Under the pieces are notes generated by a model. The model was not told the origin of the DNA. It did not search any database and worked only from the letters and a program-made list of their open reading frames with translations. DNA of 64,000 nt from Microbacterium sp. No. 7 (lineage in GTDB: Bacteria; Actinomycetota; Actinomycetes; Actinomycetales; Microbacteriaceae), in contig NZ_CP012697.1 of NCBI RefSeq assembly GCF_001314225.1, forward strand, positions 1,798,001 to 1,862,000, given 5' to 3'. Every line of letters starts with the position of its first letter. Position 1 is the stretch's first letter. A program made the translations under genes and the position numbers. This document shows, in pieces, positions 36,456 to 44,376 of this stretch.

Positions 36456-36808
36456 CGTGCGGCTCCCCAGGCGAGGCCGTCGCCGCTGTCCCACACGCGG
36501 CCGAGGGCGGCACCCACGACCTGCCACTGCGCGCGCTGCTCCGCGAAGACGCGCGCCCCGCTCTCGCGGAGGCGGTAGTGCTTCCTGCGGCGCCCGTTGG
36601 GCGCCCGCACCCAGGTCGACTCGATGTGCCCGAGCCGCTCGAGGCGGTGCAGCAGCGGGTAGAGCATGCCGTCGCTCCACTCGAGGCGTCCCTCGGAGAG
36701 CTCGGCGATGCGCTGCAGGATCGCGTAGCCGTACGACTCGCCCTCGGCGAGGATGCCGAGGACGAGGGGCGTCGCGGCGGCGGCGACGAGGTCTTTTCCG
36801 ATGTGCAT
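36452..36808 (-). CDS. PadR family transcriptional regulator
   Basis: A 118-residue winged-helix protein. The PadR domain is complete: TPLVLGILAEGESYGYAILQRI, LSEGRLEWSDGMLYPLLHRLERLGHIE and the wing RRKHYRLRESG. ATG 36808 has GGGAGG upstream; the longer ATG at 36838 has none. The preceding stretch (36839-36870) is AT-rich for this genome and contains TATGTATAACTGTGAGAG, a plausible promoter with PadR operator. It probably controls itself and the membrane protein downstream. Confidence 0.9.
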   Translation of the reverse strand: MHIGKDLVAAAATPLVLGILAEGESYGYAILQRIAELSEGRLEWSDGMLYPLLHRLERLGHIESTWVRAPNGRRRKHYRLRESGARVFAEQRAQWQVVGAALGRVWDSGDGLAWGAAR

Positions 36809-36838
36809 GCGGCCTCCCGGTGTCGGTGACCTGATCAT

Positions 36839-36870
36839 ATGCCTCGCAGCTCTATGTATAACTGTGAGAG
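36839..36870 (-). promoter_or_regulatory. Putative padR promoter and operator
   Basis: An AT-rich patch (minus strand TTATACATAGAG) inside very GC-rich DNA, upstream of the padR start by about 45 nt. TATACA could be the -10. Imperfect ATGT/ACAT-like symmetry is seen, as in PadR operators. Confidence 0.4.
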
Positions 36871-36876
36871 GTATGA

Positions 36877-36914
36877 GAGCCCGCCGACGAGGGGATCCCC
36901 TCGTCGGCGGGCTC
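36877..36914. terminator. Terminator of the catabolic cluster
   Basis: A perfect 38-nt palindrome from GAGCCCGCCGACGAGGGG to its complement, GATC in the loop. It follows the MFS gene stop and protects padR from read-through. Confidence 0.88.
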
Positions 36915-36931
36915 AGCAGCGAACGGGCGGG

Positions 36932-38320
36932 TCAGCTCGCGATCTCCTCCAGGGAGCGGTTGCGGGTCCGCACACCGAAAGCAATGATCACGGCCGACAG
37001 CACGACTGCTGCGATGATCGCGATGCCCGCGGGCACGGCACCGGACTGCACGAGGATCGGCAGCACGATCAACGGTGCGACGGCGCCGCCGAGATGGCCG
37101 ATGCCGTCGCAGATGGATGCGGCGGTGCCGCGTGCACGGGTGGGGAACACCTCGGCGGTGTACGTGTACGCGGGGGTGGCCATCACCGCGATGCCGAAGG
37201 TGGCCAGCAGGGCCCCGGCGGTTGCGGCCCATTCACCGAGTCCGGAGATGACGAGGGCCACTGCCGCGGCGAACAGGAGCACTCCGCCGATCACGATGGT
37301 GCGTCGTTCCATGCGCTCGATGAGGAACACCACGATCAGTGCGGCGACGATCGGAGTGGCACGGGTGAGCACCGTGATGATGAGCGCGTTCGAGGTGGAG
37401 ACGCCGATTCCCTCCAGGATCAGCGGCAGGTAGCTGGTGAAGGCGTACATGCCGATGTAGAAGATGAACCAGAAGCCGAGCACGACCAGCAGGCGACCGA
37501 GCAAGGGGCGGCGCAGGAGAGAGCGCAGCGGCGACTCGACCGGACCGTGCGCAACGGGCTTGAGCTCTTCGGCGAAGTCCTCGTCCACGGCCTCCGGGGG
37601 AAGGCCGGCGAGGCCACGCATGCGGTGGGCGATCACGGAGGCCTCGCGGATGCGGCCGTGCTCGGCCAGCCAGCGCGGAGACTCCATGAGCGACCGGGAG
37701 TTGATGAACGGCACGACCAGCAGAACGGCGCCGCCGAAGCCGAGGAGCACCCGCCATCCCGAGTCGGGGAGAGCCTCGAGGAGCGGCAGCGACAGCAGTC
37801 CGCTCGCCAGCAGGAGGAAAGCGCCCCACAGGTAGATGCGGGCGAGGTACTGACCGCGTCGGTTCTGCGGTGCCATCTCGCCGATGTACGCGGTGCACAG
37901 GGCGAGAACGGCGCCCATGCCGCATCCGGCCACGAAGCGGAACAGGGCCAGCGAGAGTCCGTCCCAGACGAATGCTGTCGCAAGCCCGCCGACACCCAGC
38001 GTGATGAAGGTGAGCAGCAGTCCGAGCTGACGGCCCTTGCGGTCGGCGATGTAGCCGAACGCGTACGCGCCGATGGCGTAGCCGACGAGGTTCAGGGTGA
38101 CCGGGAGACCGAAGTCGGCGGTCTCCAGCCCGAGGCTGTTGCGGATTCCGGGGATGGTCAGTGCGAACACTGAGATCTCGTAGTTCGTGAAGAAGTAGGC
38201 CAGGAAGAGGGCGAACCAGGCTCCGCGGTTGAGACCCACGCGTGGCATCGCGTCGATCGCCTGTGCGATTGTCGGTCTGGTCTGCGCCACGGAGGCGGGG
38301 ACAGTGGTTTCGTCGGACAT
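36932..38320 (-). CDS. MFS transporter, probably for an organic acid
   Basis: A 462-residue transporter with 12 predicted helices. The loop 2-3 motif GYIADRKGRQ and a matching inner loop IERMERR are present. The N-terminus (NRGAWFALFLAYFFTNYEISVFALTIPGIRNSLG) resembles the metabolite:proton symporter group that includes aromatic-acid and sialate permeases. It is the last gene of the minus-strand cluster with CoA transferase, enoyl-CoA hydratase and thiolase-fold protein, so it most likely imports the compound degraded by them. Confidence 0.82.
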   Translation of the reverse strand: MSDETTVPASVAQTRPTIAQAIDAMPRVGLNRGAWFALFLAYFFTNYEISVFALTIPGIRNSLGLETADFGLPVTLNLVGYAIGAYAFGYIADRKGRQLGLLLTFITLGVGGLATAFVWDGLSLALFRFVAGCGMGAVLALCTAYIGEMAPQNRRGQYLARIYLWGAFLLLASGLLSLPLLEALPDSGWRVLLGFGGAVLLVVPFINSRSLMESPRWLAEHGRIREASVIAHRMRGLAGLPPEAVDEDFAEELKPVAHGPVESPLRSLLRRPLLGRLLVVLGFWFIFYIGMYAFTSYLPLILEGIGVSTSNALIITVLTRATPIVAALIVVFLIERMERRTIVIGGVLLFAAAVALVISGLGEWAATAGALLATFGIAVMATPAYTYTAEVFPTRARGTAASICDGIGHLGGAVAPLIVLPILVQSGAVPAGIAIIAAVVLSAVIIAFGVRTRNRSLEEIAS

Positions 38321-38359
38321 CGTTGTCGCTTTCTCGAAAAGGCGCGGCCTGTCGCGGAT

Positions 38360-38392
38360 GGGGCCGGCCGCCGCGCCGCGCGGTCCGGCCCC
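38360..38392 (-). other. Hairpin between DUF35 and MFS genes
   Basis: GGGGCCGG (38360-38367) pairs with CCGGCCCC (38385-38392) across a 17-nt GC-rich loop. It may attenuate transcription into the MFS gene. Confidence 0.4.
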
Positions 38393-38400
38393 AGGATCGT

Positions 38401-38796
38401 TCAGGTGATGGTGAAGGCGGGAACGGTGGCGTGCTCGGGCTCGGGACCGGTGCGAAGGAACGTGACGTGCGCGGCGGCGCCGGTCAGCTGCTCCGGCACG
38501 CGGTCGGTGAGCAGCTCGGCCCACAGCCACGGGCCTTCGGCGAGCTGGACGATCCCGAAGAGGACCTGCGTCGGCGATCCGTCAGGACCACGGTTGTGGC
38601 CGATGGACCAGCTGACGACGGTGCCCTCGCCGGAGGCCGGAACGTAGCGCAGGTGCTCCGGGTCGGCCGTGACGTCGGTCTGCGCGTCGAGGTGCTCGCC
38701 GGTCTGCGTGTTCTGGACGATGAGCAGCTCTCCGCGTTCGCAGCCGTCCAGGAACGTGCTCGTGGCGTCGTCGCGGACGATCGGGAAAATGGGCAT
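38401..38796 (-). CDS. DUF35 OB-fold protein, partner of thiolase-fold enzyme
   Basis: A 131-residue DUF35/OB-fold acyl-CoA-associated protein. The OB part carries GEGTVVSWSIGHNRG and LFGIVQLAEGPWLWAEL. The rubredoxin-like zinc part is not obvious: only one Cys (DGCERGELLIVQNTQTG) is seen where zinc-binding members have four, so the metal site seems lost. DUF35 proteins bind thiolase-like enzymes, as ChsH2 does for Ltp2. It is encoded 11 bp after the thiolase-fold gene. Confidence 0.8.
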   Translation of the reverse strand: MPIFPIVRDDATSTFLDGCERGELLIVQNTQTGEHLDAQTDVTADPEHLRYVPASGEGTVVSWSIGHNRGPDGSPTQVLFGIVQLAEGPWLWAELLTDRVPEQLTGAAAHVTFLRTGPEPEHATVPAFTIT

Positions 38797-38807
38797 GGCG
38801 GTGTCTC

Positions 38808-39980
38808 CTAGTCGTCGTTGCCGAGGATGAGGGTGGAGTGATAGTCGAGGACGCCGCCGTTGCCGGACACGAGCACGCGGGCGTGCTTGTCGACCTGGCG
38901 TTCGCCGGCCTGTCCGCGGGCCTGGATGATCCCTTCGGACAGGGGCGTCATGCCCCAGAGGTAGTACGACGACAGCTGGCCGCCGCCGGTGTTGACCTTC
39001 AGCGAGCCGTTGGGGCCGAGCACGCCCGGCTGCGACACGAACGCGCCGCCCTCCCCCTTCTCGCAGAACCCGTAGTCCTCCAGGCTGATCAGCGCGGTGA
39101 AGGTGTAGCAGTCGTACAGCTCGACCACGTCGATGTCGGCCAGGCTCAGTCCCGCCATCCTCAACGCGGCCGGCCCCGCCGACGCCGCCCCGCTGACGAG
39201 TCCGAAGTCCTCGTTGCGGATCCCGGTACGGCCGGGGTGAGCCTGGGCCCACCCGAGGACGTCGACGACGGGCTGGCGAAGCCCCTCGGCCCGGTCGCGG
39301 CTGGTGACGATGACGGCGATGCCGCCGTTGGAGACGAGGCAGCAGTCCAGCAGGCGGAACGGGTCGGAGATCATCCGCGATGCCTGATGGTCTTCGAGGC
39401 TGATCGGCTCGCGCATCTGCGCGCGGGGGTTCATCGCGGCCCATTCCCGCTGTGCGACCGCGATGGACCCGAGCTGCTCGCTGGTGGTGCCGTAGGCGTC
39501 CATGTGTCGACGGGCGGCGAGGGCGTACATGTTGTTGGCCGTCAGCGCGCCACCGGTGTTGCGGATCGACATCCATCCTGAGGGCGTCTTCTGGGCGTAC
39601 GCGCCATAGGCGGCGCCTCCGCCGCGGTTCTGCTTCAGCGGGTTGTCGGCCCACACCACGGCGACGGTGTCGGCCATGCCGGACTGGACCGCCATCGACG
39701 CGTACTGCACCATCTGGCCGGCGGTCGAGCCGTATCCCTGCATGTAGGTGAACAGCTTCAGGTCGGTCATGCCCAGCTCGTTCTGCATGTCCAGGCCGAT
39801 GTCGTTGCTCAGCCCGCCCGAGACGATCAGACCGTCGATGTCGGCCAGACCCAGGCCCGCGTCGTCGGCGGCCAGGCGCACGGCCTGCGCGGCGAACTGC
39901 GGCGCAGTGGAGCCGAACACCTTGCCGACCTCGGTGATTCCCAGACCCGCGATGGCGGGGGAACGGTGAGTGGTGGTCAT
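38808..39980 (-). CDS. Thiolase-superfamily protein, aldolase-like (Ltp2/SCP-x type)
   Basis: A 390-residue thiolase-fold protein. The nucleophilic Cys of true thiolases is not found: the aligned segment reads YMQGYGSTAGQMVQYA. The later motifs read VVELYDCYTFTALISLEDYGFCEKGEGGAF and GGQLSSYYLWGMTPL, the pattern of SCP-x/Ltp2-like proteins that in steroid degradation carry out retro-aldol cleavage using tyrosines. Together with the DUF35 partner this suggests an acyl-CoA aldolase rather than a beta-ketothiolase. Start ATG 39980 is chosen over ATG 40001. It lies 5 bp after the enoyl-CoA hydratase stop. Confidence 0.8.
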   Translation of the reverse strand: MTTTHRSPAIAGLGITEVGKVFGSTAPQFAAQAVRLAADDAGLGLADIDGLIVSGGLSNDIGLDMQNELGMTDLKLFTYMQGYGSTAGQMVQYASMAVQSGMADTVAVVWADNPLKQNRGGGAAYGAYAQKTPSGWMSIRNTGGALTANNMYALAARRHMDAYGTTSEQLGSIAVAQREWAAMNPRAQMREPISLEDHQASRMISDPFRLLDCCLVSNGGIAVIVTSRDRAEGLRQPVVDVLGWAQAHPGRTGIRNEDFGLVSGAASAGPAALRMAGLSLADIDVVELYDCYTFTALISLEDYGFCEKGEGGAFVSQPGVLGPNGSLKVNTGGGQLSSYYLWGMTPLSEGIIQARGQAGERQVDKHARVLVSGNGGVLDYHSTLILGNDD

Positions 39981-39985
39981 CGCCG

Positions 39986-40822
39986 TCACCGTCCCGTCCA
40001 CCGCGGTGCGCGCTTCTCGGCGAACGCCGCGAGACCCTCGCGCGTGTCGTCGCTGGCCAGGAGGATCTCTCCTTCGGCGGCGTTGCGCTCCCAGTCGGCC
40101 ACTTCGTCGTCACGGTGCCCGTCGGTGATGCCCTGCGCGATGCGCTTGGTGACCTGCACGGCCAGCGGCGCGTTCGCGCAGATCCGCTCGGCGAGGTCGC
40201 GGGCGGCGTCCGTCAGCTGATCGGCGGGAACGACGCGATTGACCAGGCCGACCTCCAGGGCGCGCTGCGCCGAGATCGGCTCACCGGTAAGCATGGCCTC
40301 CATCGCGATCTTGCGCGGGATCTGGCGGCCCAGGCGGAACGCCCCGCCGGCGCCGGCGTAGATGCCGCGCTTGACCTCCGGCAGGCCGAAGGAGGCGGTG
40401 TCGATGGAGACCGCGAGGTCGCACTGCAGCAGGATCTCGGTGCCCCCGCCGAGGGCGAAGCCGTTCACCGCTGCGATGACGGGCTTGGAGACGTGGTGCT
40501 CCACGAAGCCGGCGAATCCCCATGCCTTCACCCTGTCGTCGGTGGGCGTCAGCTCTCCGCGTGCCGCCGCCTTCAGGTCCGCTCCTGCGCAGAACGACTT
40601 GTCGCCGGCGCCGGTGATGATCACGACCCAGATGTCGTGGTCGTTCTCGGCGACCTCCAGCGCTTCGCCGATGCCGATCATCACGTTCATGTTCACGGCG
40701 TTGCGCGCTTCGGGGCGGTTGATCGTCACGGTCAGGATGTGGCCGTCCCGGTGCGCCAGCACCGCTCCGTCGCCGCCGATCTGCACCTGTTCGCCACTGA
40801 TCGTGGTTGCGCTGTCGGTCAT
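39986..40822 (-). CDS. Enoyl-CoA hydratase/isomerase family protein
   Basis: A 278-residue crotonase. The oxyanion-hole segments are visible: SFCAGADLKAAARGE and AAVNGFALGGGTEILLQCDLAV. The glutamate expected near LPEVKRGIYAGAGGAFRL (ECH Glu) is present as LPE; the second catalytic region reads AGAGGAFRLGR, so at least one acid is kept. It hydrates a 2-enoyl-CoA, giving a 3-hydroxyacyl-CoA, the natural substrate for retro-aldol cleavage by the next gene product. AAGGAGG precedes the ATG at 40822. Confidence 0.9.
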   Translation of the reverse strand: MTDSATTISGEQVQIGGDGAVLAHRDGHILTVTINRPEARNAVNMNVMIGIGEALEVAENDHDIWVVIITGAGDKSFCAGADLKAAARGELTPTDDRVKAWGFAGFVEHHVSKPVIAAVNGFALGGGTEILLQCDLAVSIDTASFGLPEVKRGIYAGAGGAFRLGRQIPRKIAMEAMLTGEPISAQRALEVGLVNRVVPADQLTDAARDLAERICANAPLAVQVTKRIAQGITDGHRDDEVADWERNAAEGEILLASDDTREGLAAFAEKRAPRWTGR

Positions 40823-40889
40823 GAGTCCTCCTTGGTTCGTTGGGTAGGGGTGTTTGTCGGGCAGGGGTCTTCGGGTCGGGCGAGCACGG

Positions 40890-43274
40890 TCAGGAGCGCG
40901 TCGGTGCCGGGACGGGATATGGCTGCAGGACGTCCGCGGCGACCAGCCGCGCGATGGCGGCGTCGTCCAGGCCGAGGATGTCGCGGGCGATGTCCTCGGT
41001 GTGCTGACCCTGCAACGGTGCGGGGCGCAGCAACGGGCTGAGGCCGCTGCTGAACCGGGCCTCGGACAGGAACGTGGGCAGCGGCTCCTCGAACTGCGGC
41101 TGCACGAGCAGGCCGAGCAGCTCCCGGGCCGCGGCATGCTCGTCGGCGGCGAGGTCGGCGACGCGCAGCATCCGCCCGCACGCGACCCCCGCGGACTGCA
41201 GCTCGTGCTCGATGCGCTCCGGGTCACGCTCACCGGTCCATGCCGTCACCGCGCGCTCGAGCTCTCCGGCGCGGGCGAGGCGTCCCTCGGGGGTGTGCAG
41301 GACCGCGTCTTCGAGCCAGTCGGTCCGCGACATCGCCCTCGCCAGGCTGAGGAAGGAGCGCGTGTCGGTCACGTCGACGACGACCCACTCGTCATCACCC
41401 CGGGCGGGGTAGGGGCCGGACGGCGCATCGTGTCCGCGACGGTTGCCTTCGGCGCGGATCCGCCCGGGGTGCAGGTGCTCGGCGGCGAACCTCTCGGCCA
41501 GTCCGGCGAAGATGACGTCGATCTGCGCACAGGACAGGTGCCCGCCGAGGCCGGTGCGCTCGCGACGCAGCAGCAAGGCGACGACCCCCGCGGCGATGGC
41601 GCGTGCGGCGACGTGGTCGGGGTAGATCGTGATCGCGTCGCTGTAGCTGTCGGGCACGCCGGGGTACATCCAGGAACGGCTCAGGGCCGAGCTCGCCCGA
41701 ACCAGCGGGCCGTATCCCATCCGCCCGCTCCACGGGCCCTTGCGTCCGAACGCGCTCGATTCCGTGAGGATGATGCGCGGGTTGAGGGCGGCGAGGTCGG
41801 CGTAGCCGATGCCGAGCTTCTCCAGGGTGCCGGGCTTGAAGTTGGAGAAGACCATGTCGGCCTCCGCGACGAGGTCGCGGAAGATCCCCATGCCCTCCTC
41901 CGTGCGCAGGTTCAGGCCCAGGCTGCGCTTGTTGCGATGCCCCCAGGAGAACCCCTCGGTGATCAGCTGCCCGCCGTAGGTCTGCCGGCTGCCGTCGGGG
42001 AACTGGCGGCTCTCGATCTTGATGACGTCGGCGCCGTAGTCGGCGAACAGCCGGCCCAGTTCCGCACCGACGACGATCACACCGAGGTCGAGCACACGCA
42101 GGCCCTCGAAGGGACGGATCCGGTGGCGCCGTCCTCTCACGGAGGAGCCGTCTTGAGGGGACGGGTGCGGCGCATCGGACGCGGGTGCCGTCGGCGCGCG
42201 TTTCGCGTCGTCGATCTCGAGCACCCCGGTGGGCACGGGAACGCGGGTGCCGTCGGCGAGCTCGGTCTCGCGGAACGTGCCCGCCGCCGCGAACGCGGGC
42301 TCCGCGAGCACTTCCCCTGCGGTGAGGACCGCAGCGATCGGCACGCCGTGACGGGTTCCCGCCTCGACCGCTTCGGCTCGGGTGAGACCCGCGAAAAGAC
42401 GCTCGTAGTACGGGCGGATGACGGCGTCGGCCTGCTGGCGAGAGGTGAGCTCGTCGTACCGGTCCCCGGCGAGCTGCTCCGGCCGGCCGAGCCAGTCGAG
42501 CATGCTCTGCCACTGCCGCGGGCTCAGCACGCAGATGCGCACATCGCCGTCCTTGGCGGGGAAGGTCGGGTACAGGTGGCGGGCATCGGGCCGGCCGCGC
42601 GGCAGATCAGCCATGGGCGCGCCGGCGCGCGCGCTGCCGCCGATCCCGAACCCGGGGTCGAGCAGATGCGTCATCGCGTCCAGGACGGAGAAGTCGATGT
42701 ACTCGCCGCTGCCCCGCTGGCGGGCGTGCGCGACGCCGAGCATCACCACCCACGCCGCCTGCATCGTGGCCGCCTCATACGCGAGATGCTCCGGCGGAAG
42801 CAGCGGCTCGACGATCTCCGGAAGCCCCGATCGAGACAGCACGCCGCTGAGTGCGAACAGCACATCCGGCGTCGCGGACCACGCGGCACGCGGGCCCGTC
42901 AGACCGAAGTCCGTGACCGACAGGGTGACCAGCTGCGGGGCGATCTCGGCCAGACGCGCGGCGGTGTACCCCCAGTCGTCGAGCACACCGGCGGGAAGAT
43001 TCACCAGGAAGACGTCCGCTCCGACGAGCATCGCTTCGAAGGCACGGCGCCCCGCGGGCGTACGCGGGTCGGCGACCGCCCGCCGCTTGCCGGATCCACG
43101 CACCGCGCGGGCCAGCGGATCCGTCCCGGTCGCGTCGTCTCGCGGCAGATCGACGGCCGTGACATCGGCCCCCAGCTCTGCGAGATAGGCGCCGAGGCTC
43201 TCGTTGCGACCAGAAACGGCATCCAGGATCCGGACTCCGTCCAGAGGCGGCTGATAGGTGAGGTGCGTCGGCAT
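40890..43274 (-). CDS. Double-domain CaiB/BaiF family CoA transferase
   Basis: A 794-residue protein made of two family III CoA-transferase domains in tandem (about residues 8-375 and 390-780), twice the usual 400 residues. Domain 1 has GEYIDFSVLDAMTHLL and domain 2 has GGHLSCAQIDVIFAGLAE, each keeping an Asp in the place of the catalytic aspartate. Domain 2 also has the N-terminal RVLDLGVIVVGAELGRLFADYGADVIKIE pattern in shorter form. It would move CoA from a CoA thioester to the incoming acid. First gene of the minus-strand catabolic operon, AAAGGAG 8 nt before ATG. Confidence 0.88.
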   Translation of the reverse strand: MPTHLTYQPPLDGVRILDAVSGRNESLGAYLAELGADVTAVDLPRDDATGTDPLARAVRGSGKRRAVADPRTPAGRRAFEAMLVGADVFLVNLPAGVLDDWGYTAARLAEIAPQLVTLSVTDFGLTGPRAAWSATPDVLFALSGVLSRSGLPEIVEPLLPPEHLAYEAATMQAAWVVMLGVAHARQRGSGEYIDFSVLDAMTHLLDPGFGIGGSARAGAPMADLPRGRPDARHLYPTFPAKDGDVRICVLSPRQWQSMLDWLGRPEQLAGDRYDELTSRQQADAVIRPYYERLFAGLTRAEAVEAGTRHGVPIAAVLTAGEVLAEPAFAAAGTFRETELADGTRVPVPTGVLEIDDAKRAPTAPASDAPHPSPQDGSSVRGRRHRIRPFEGLRVLDLGVIVVGAELGRLFADYGADVIKIESRQFPDGSRQTYGGQLITEGFSWGHRNKRSLGLNLRTEEGMGIFRDLVAEADMVFSNFKPGTLEKLGIGYADLAALNPRIILTESSAFGRKGPWSGRMGYGPLVRASSALSRSWMYPGVPDSYSDAITIYPDHVAARAIAAGVVALLLRRERTGLGGHLSCAQIDVIFAGLAERFAAEHLHPGRIRAEGNRRGHDAPSGPYPARGDDEWVVVDVTDTRSFLSLARAMSRTDWLEDAVLHTPEGRLARAGELERAVTAWTGERDPERIEHELQSAGVACGRMLRVADLAADEHAAARELLGLLVQPQFEEPLPTFLSEARFSSGLSPLLRPAPLQGQHTEDIARDILGLDDAAIARLVAADVLQPYPVPAPTRS

Positions 43275-43375
43275 GCCACATACTCCTTTGTCGTGACTCG
43301 CGCTGCGAAGCGGTCACCACCCACTGTCGCATCGCGCCCCGTGCACGTACATCGCCGCTTCGGACTGCTGCATAC

Positions 43376-43391
43376 GCGCCGATTTGGGCGC
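43376..43391. promoter_or_regulatory. Candidate LysR operator between divergent genes
   Basis: GCGCC (43376-43380) and GGCGC (43387-43391) flank GATTTG, within a wider TGCA...TGCA frame (43369-43395). Position, 38-42 bp upstream of the LysR start in the divergent gap, fits a LysR-type binding site, but the spacing and sequence are not diagnostic. Confidence 0.35.
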
Positions 43392-43432
43392 TGCACCTGC
43401 TAATCCATGCACGGTGATGGCAGGATGGGGGA

Positions 43433-44326
43433 ATGCAGCTCTCGCACCTGCGTGCCTTCCTCGCCGCCTCCCGCACCCACAACATCGCCCGTGCCGCAGA
43501 GTCCCTGCATCTGACCCCGTCACCGGTCAGCCGCACGCTCCGGCAGCTCGAACAGGAGCTGGGCGTCCAGCTCTTCGAACGGCGGTATCACGAGCTCGCG
43601 CCCACCGATGCCGGCCGGGATCTCCTGCCCCGGGTCGTGGAGATCCTGTCGCTGGTGGACGATCTGGTCGTGCCCGCCGACCGCCCTCGGGCCATACGGG
43701 TCGGCTGCACGCCCTGGGCACCTGCCCGGTACATCGAACGGGTGCGCGAGGCCATGCACCAGCACGACGAGCCCCTCTCGACCGTCACCGAGGCGATGTC
43801 GTCCACACTCCTGGTCCCGCTCGCACACGGCGACCTGGACCTCGCGGTCGTGCACCTGCCCGTCGATCTCCCGGGGGTCAGCGTCCGCCCGCTGGCCCGC
43901 TACCAGTTCTATGCGTTCAGCTCCGCAGACTCCGGCCTTCCCGAGACGACCATCCACCTGTCAGAGCTCGCCGGACGCCGTGGCCTCACCCTCCCGTCGG
44001 CGCTGCAGCCGGCGCCCATGGAGGAGCTGGTCGCATCGGCACGAAACGCGGGACTGGACATGCACGAGATCGACTTCGCCCAGCTGGTCATGCTCGAGTC
44101 GCTCCTCCGGGGCGAACAGGCCGTGCTGCTCTGCAACGCCCCGCCCGACACCCCGCTGTGGCCCATGCTCAGCCGCGGCAACCTCATCCGCACACCGCTC
44201 GACCTCGATGACATCCACTTCGAGCTCGGCCTCGTCTGGCGCACCGCCGACAGCCTGCGCGGCGACCGGATCCGAGCCCTCGTCGAGCACGTGCATCCGA
44301 GCGACAAGCCCGCAGAGGTCGTCTAG
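43433..44326 (+). CDS. LysR family transcriptional regulator
   Basis: A 297-residue regulator. The N-terminal HTH (MQLSHLRAFLAASRTHNIARAAESLHLTPSPVSRTLRQLEQELGVQLFER, here described by position 1-50) is followed by a LysR_substrate domain with two alpha/beta lobes. Divergent from the CoA-transferase operon over a 158-bp gap, it most likely controls that operon and responds to its substrate or a CoA thioester. The gene ends facing the O-methyltransferase gene, with a hairpin between. Confidence 0.92.
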   Translation: MQLSHLRAFLAASRTHNIARAAESLHLTPSPVSRTLRQLEQELGVQLFERRYHELAPTDAGRDLLPRVVEILSLVDDLVVPADRPRAIRVGCTPWAPARYIERVREAMHQHDEPLSTVTEAMSSTLLVPLAHGDLDLAVVHLPVDLPGVSVRPLARYQFYAFSSADSGLPETTIHLSELAGRRGLTLPSALQPAPMEELVASARNAGLDMHEIDFAQLVMLESLLRGEQAVLLCNAPPDTPLWPMLSRGNLIRTPLDLDDIHFELGLVWRTADSLRGDRIRALVEHVHPSDKPAEVV

Positions 44327-44339
44327 GGCGCCCCTCACG

Positions 44340-44363
44340 ACCTCGCGGTGTGCCGTGCGAGGT
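44340..44363. terminator. Hairpin between convergent genes
   Basis: ACCTCGC (44340-44346) pairs with GCGAGGT (44357-44363), loop 10 nt, flanked by CCCC/GGGG that may extend it. Located between LysR and methyltransferase ends. Confidence 0.5.
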
Positions 44364-44376
44364 GGGGGGACACGCC

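Noticed and set aside
38808..39980. Ordinary acetyl-CoA acetyltransferase
   Set aside because: The catalytic Cys segments are missing and a DUF35 partner follows, so aldolase-like function is more consistent.
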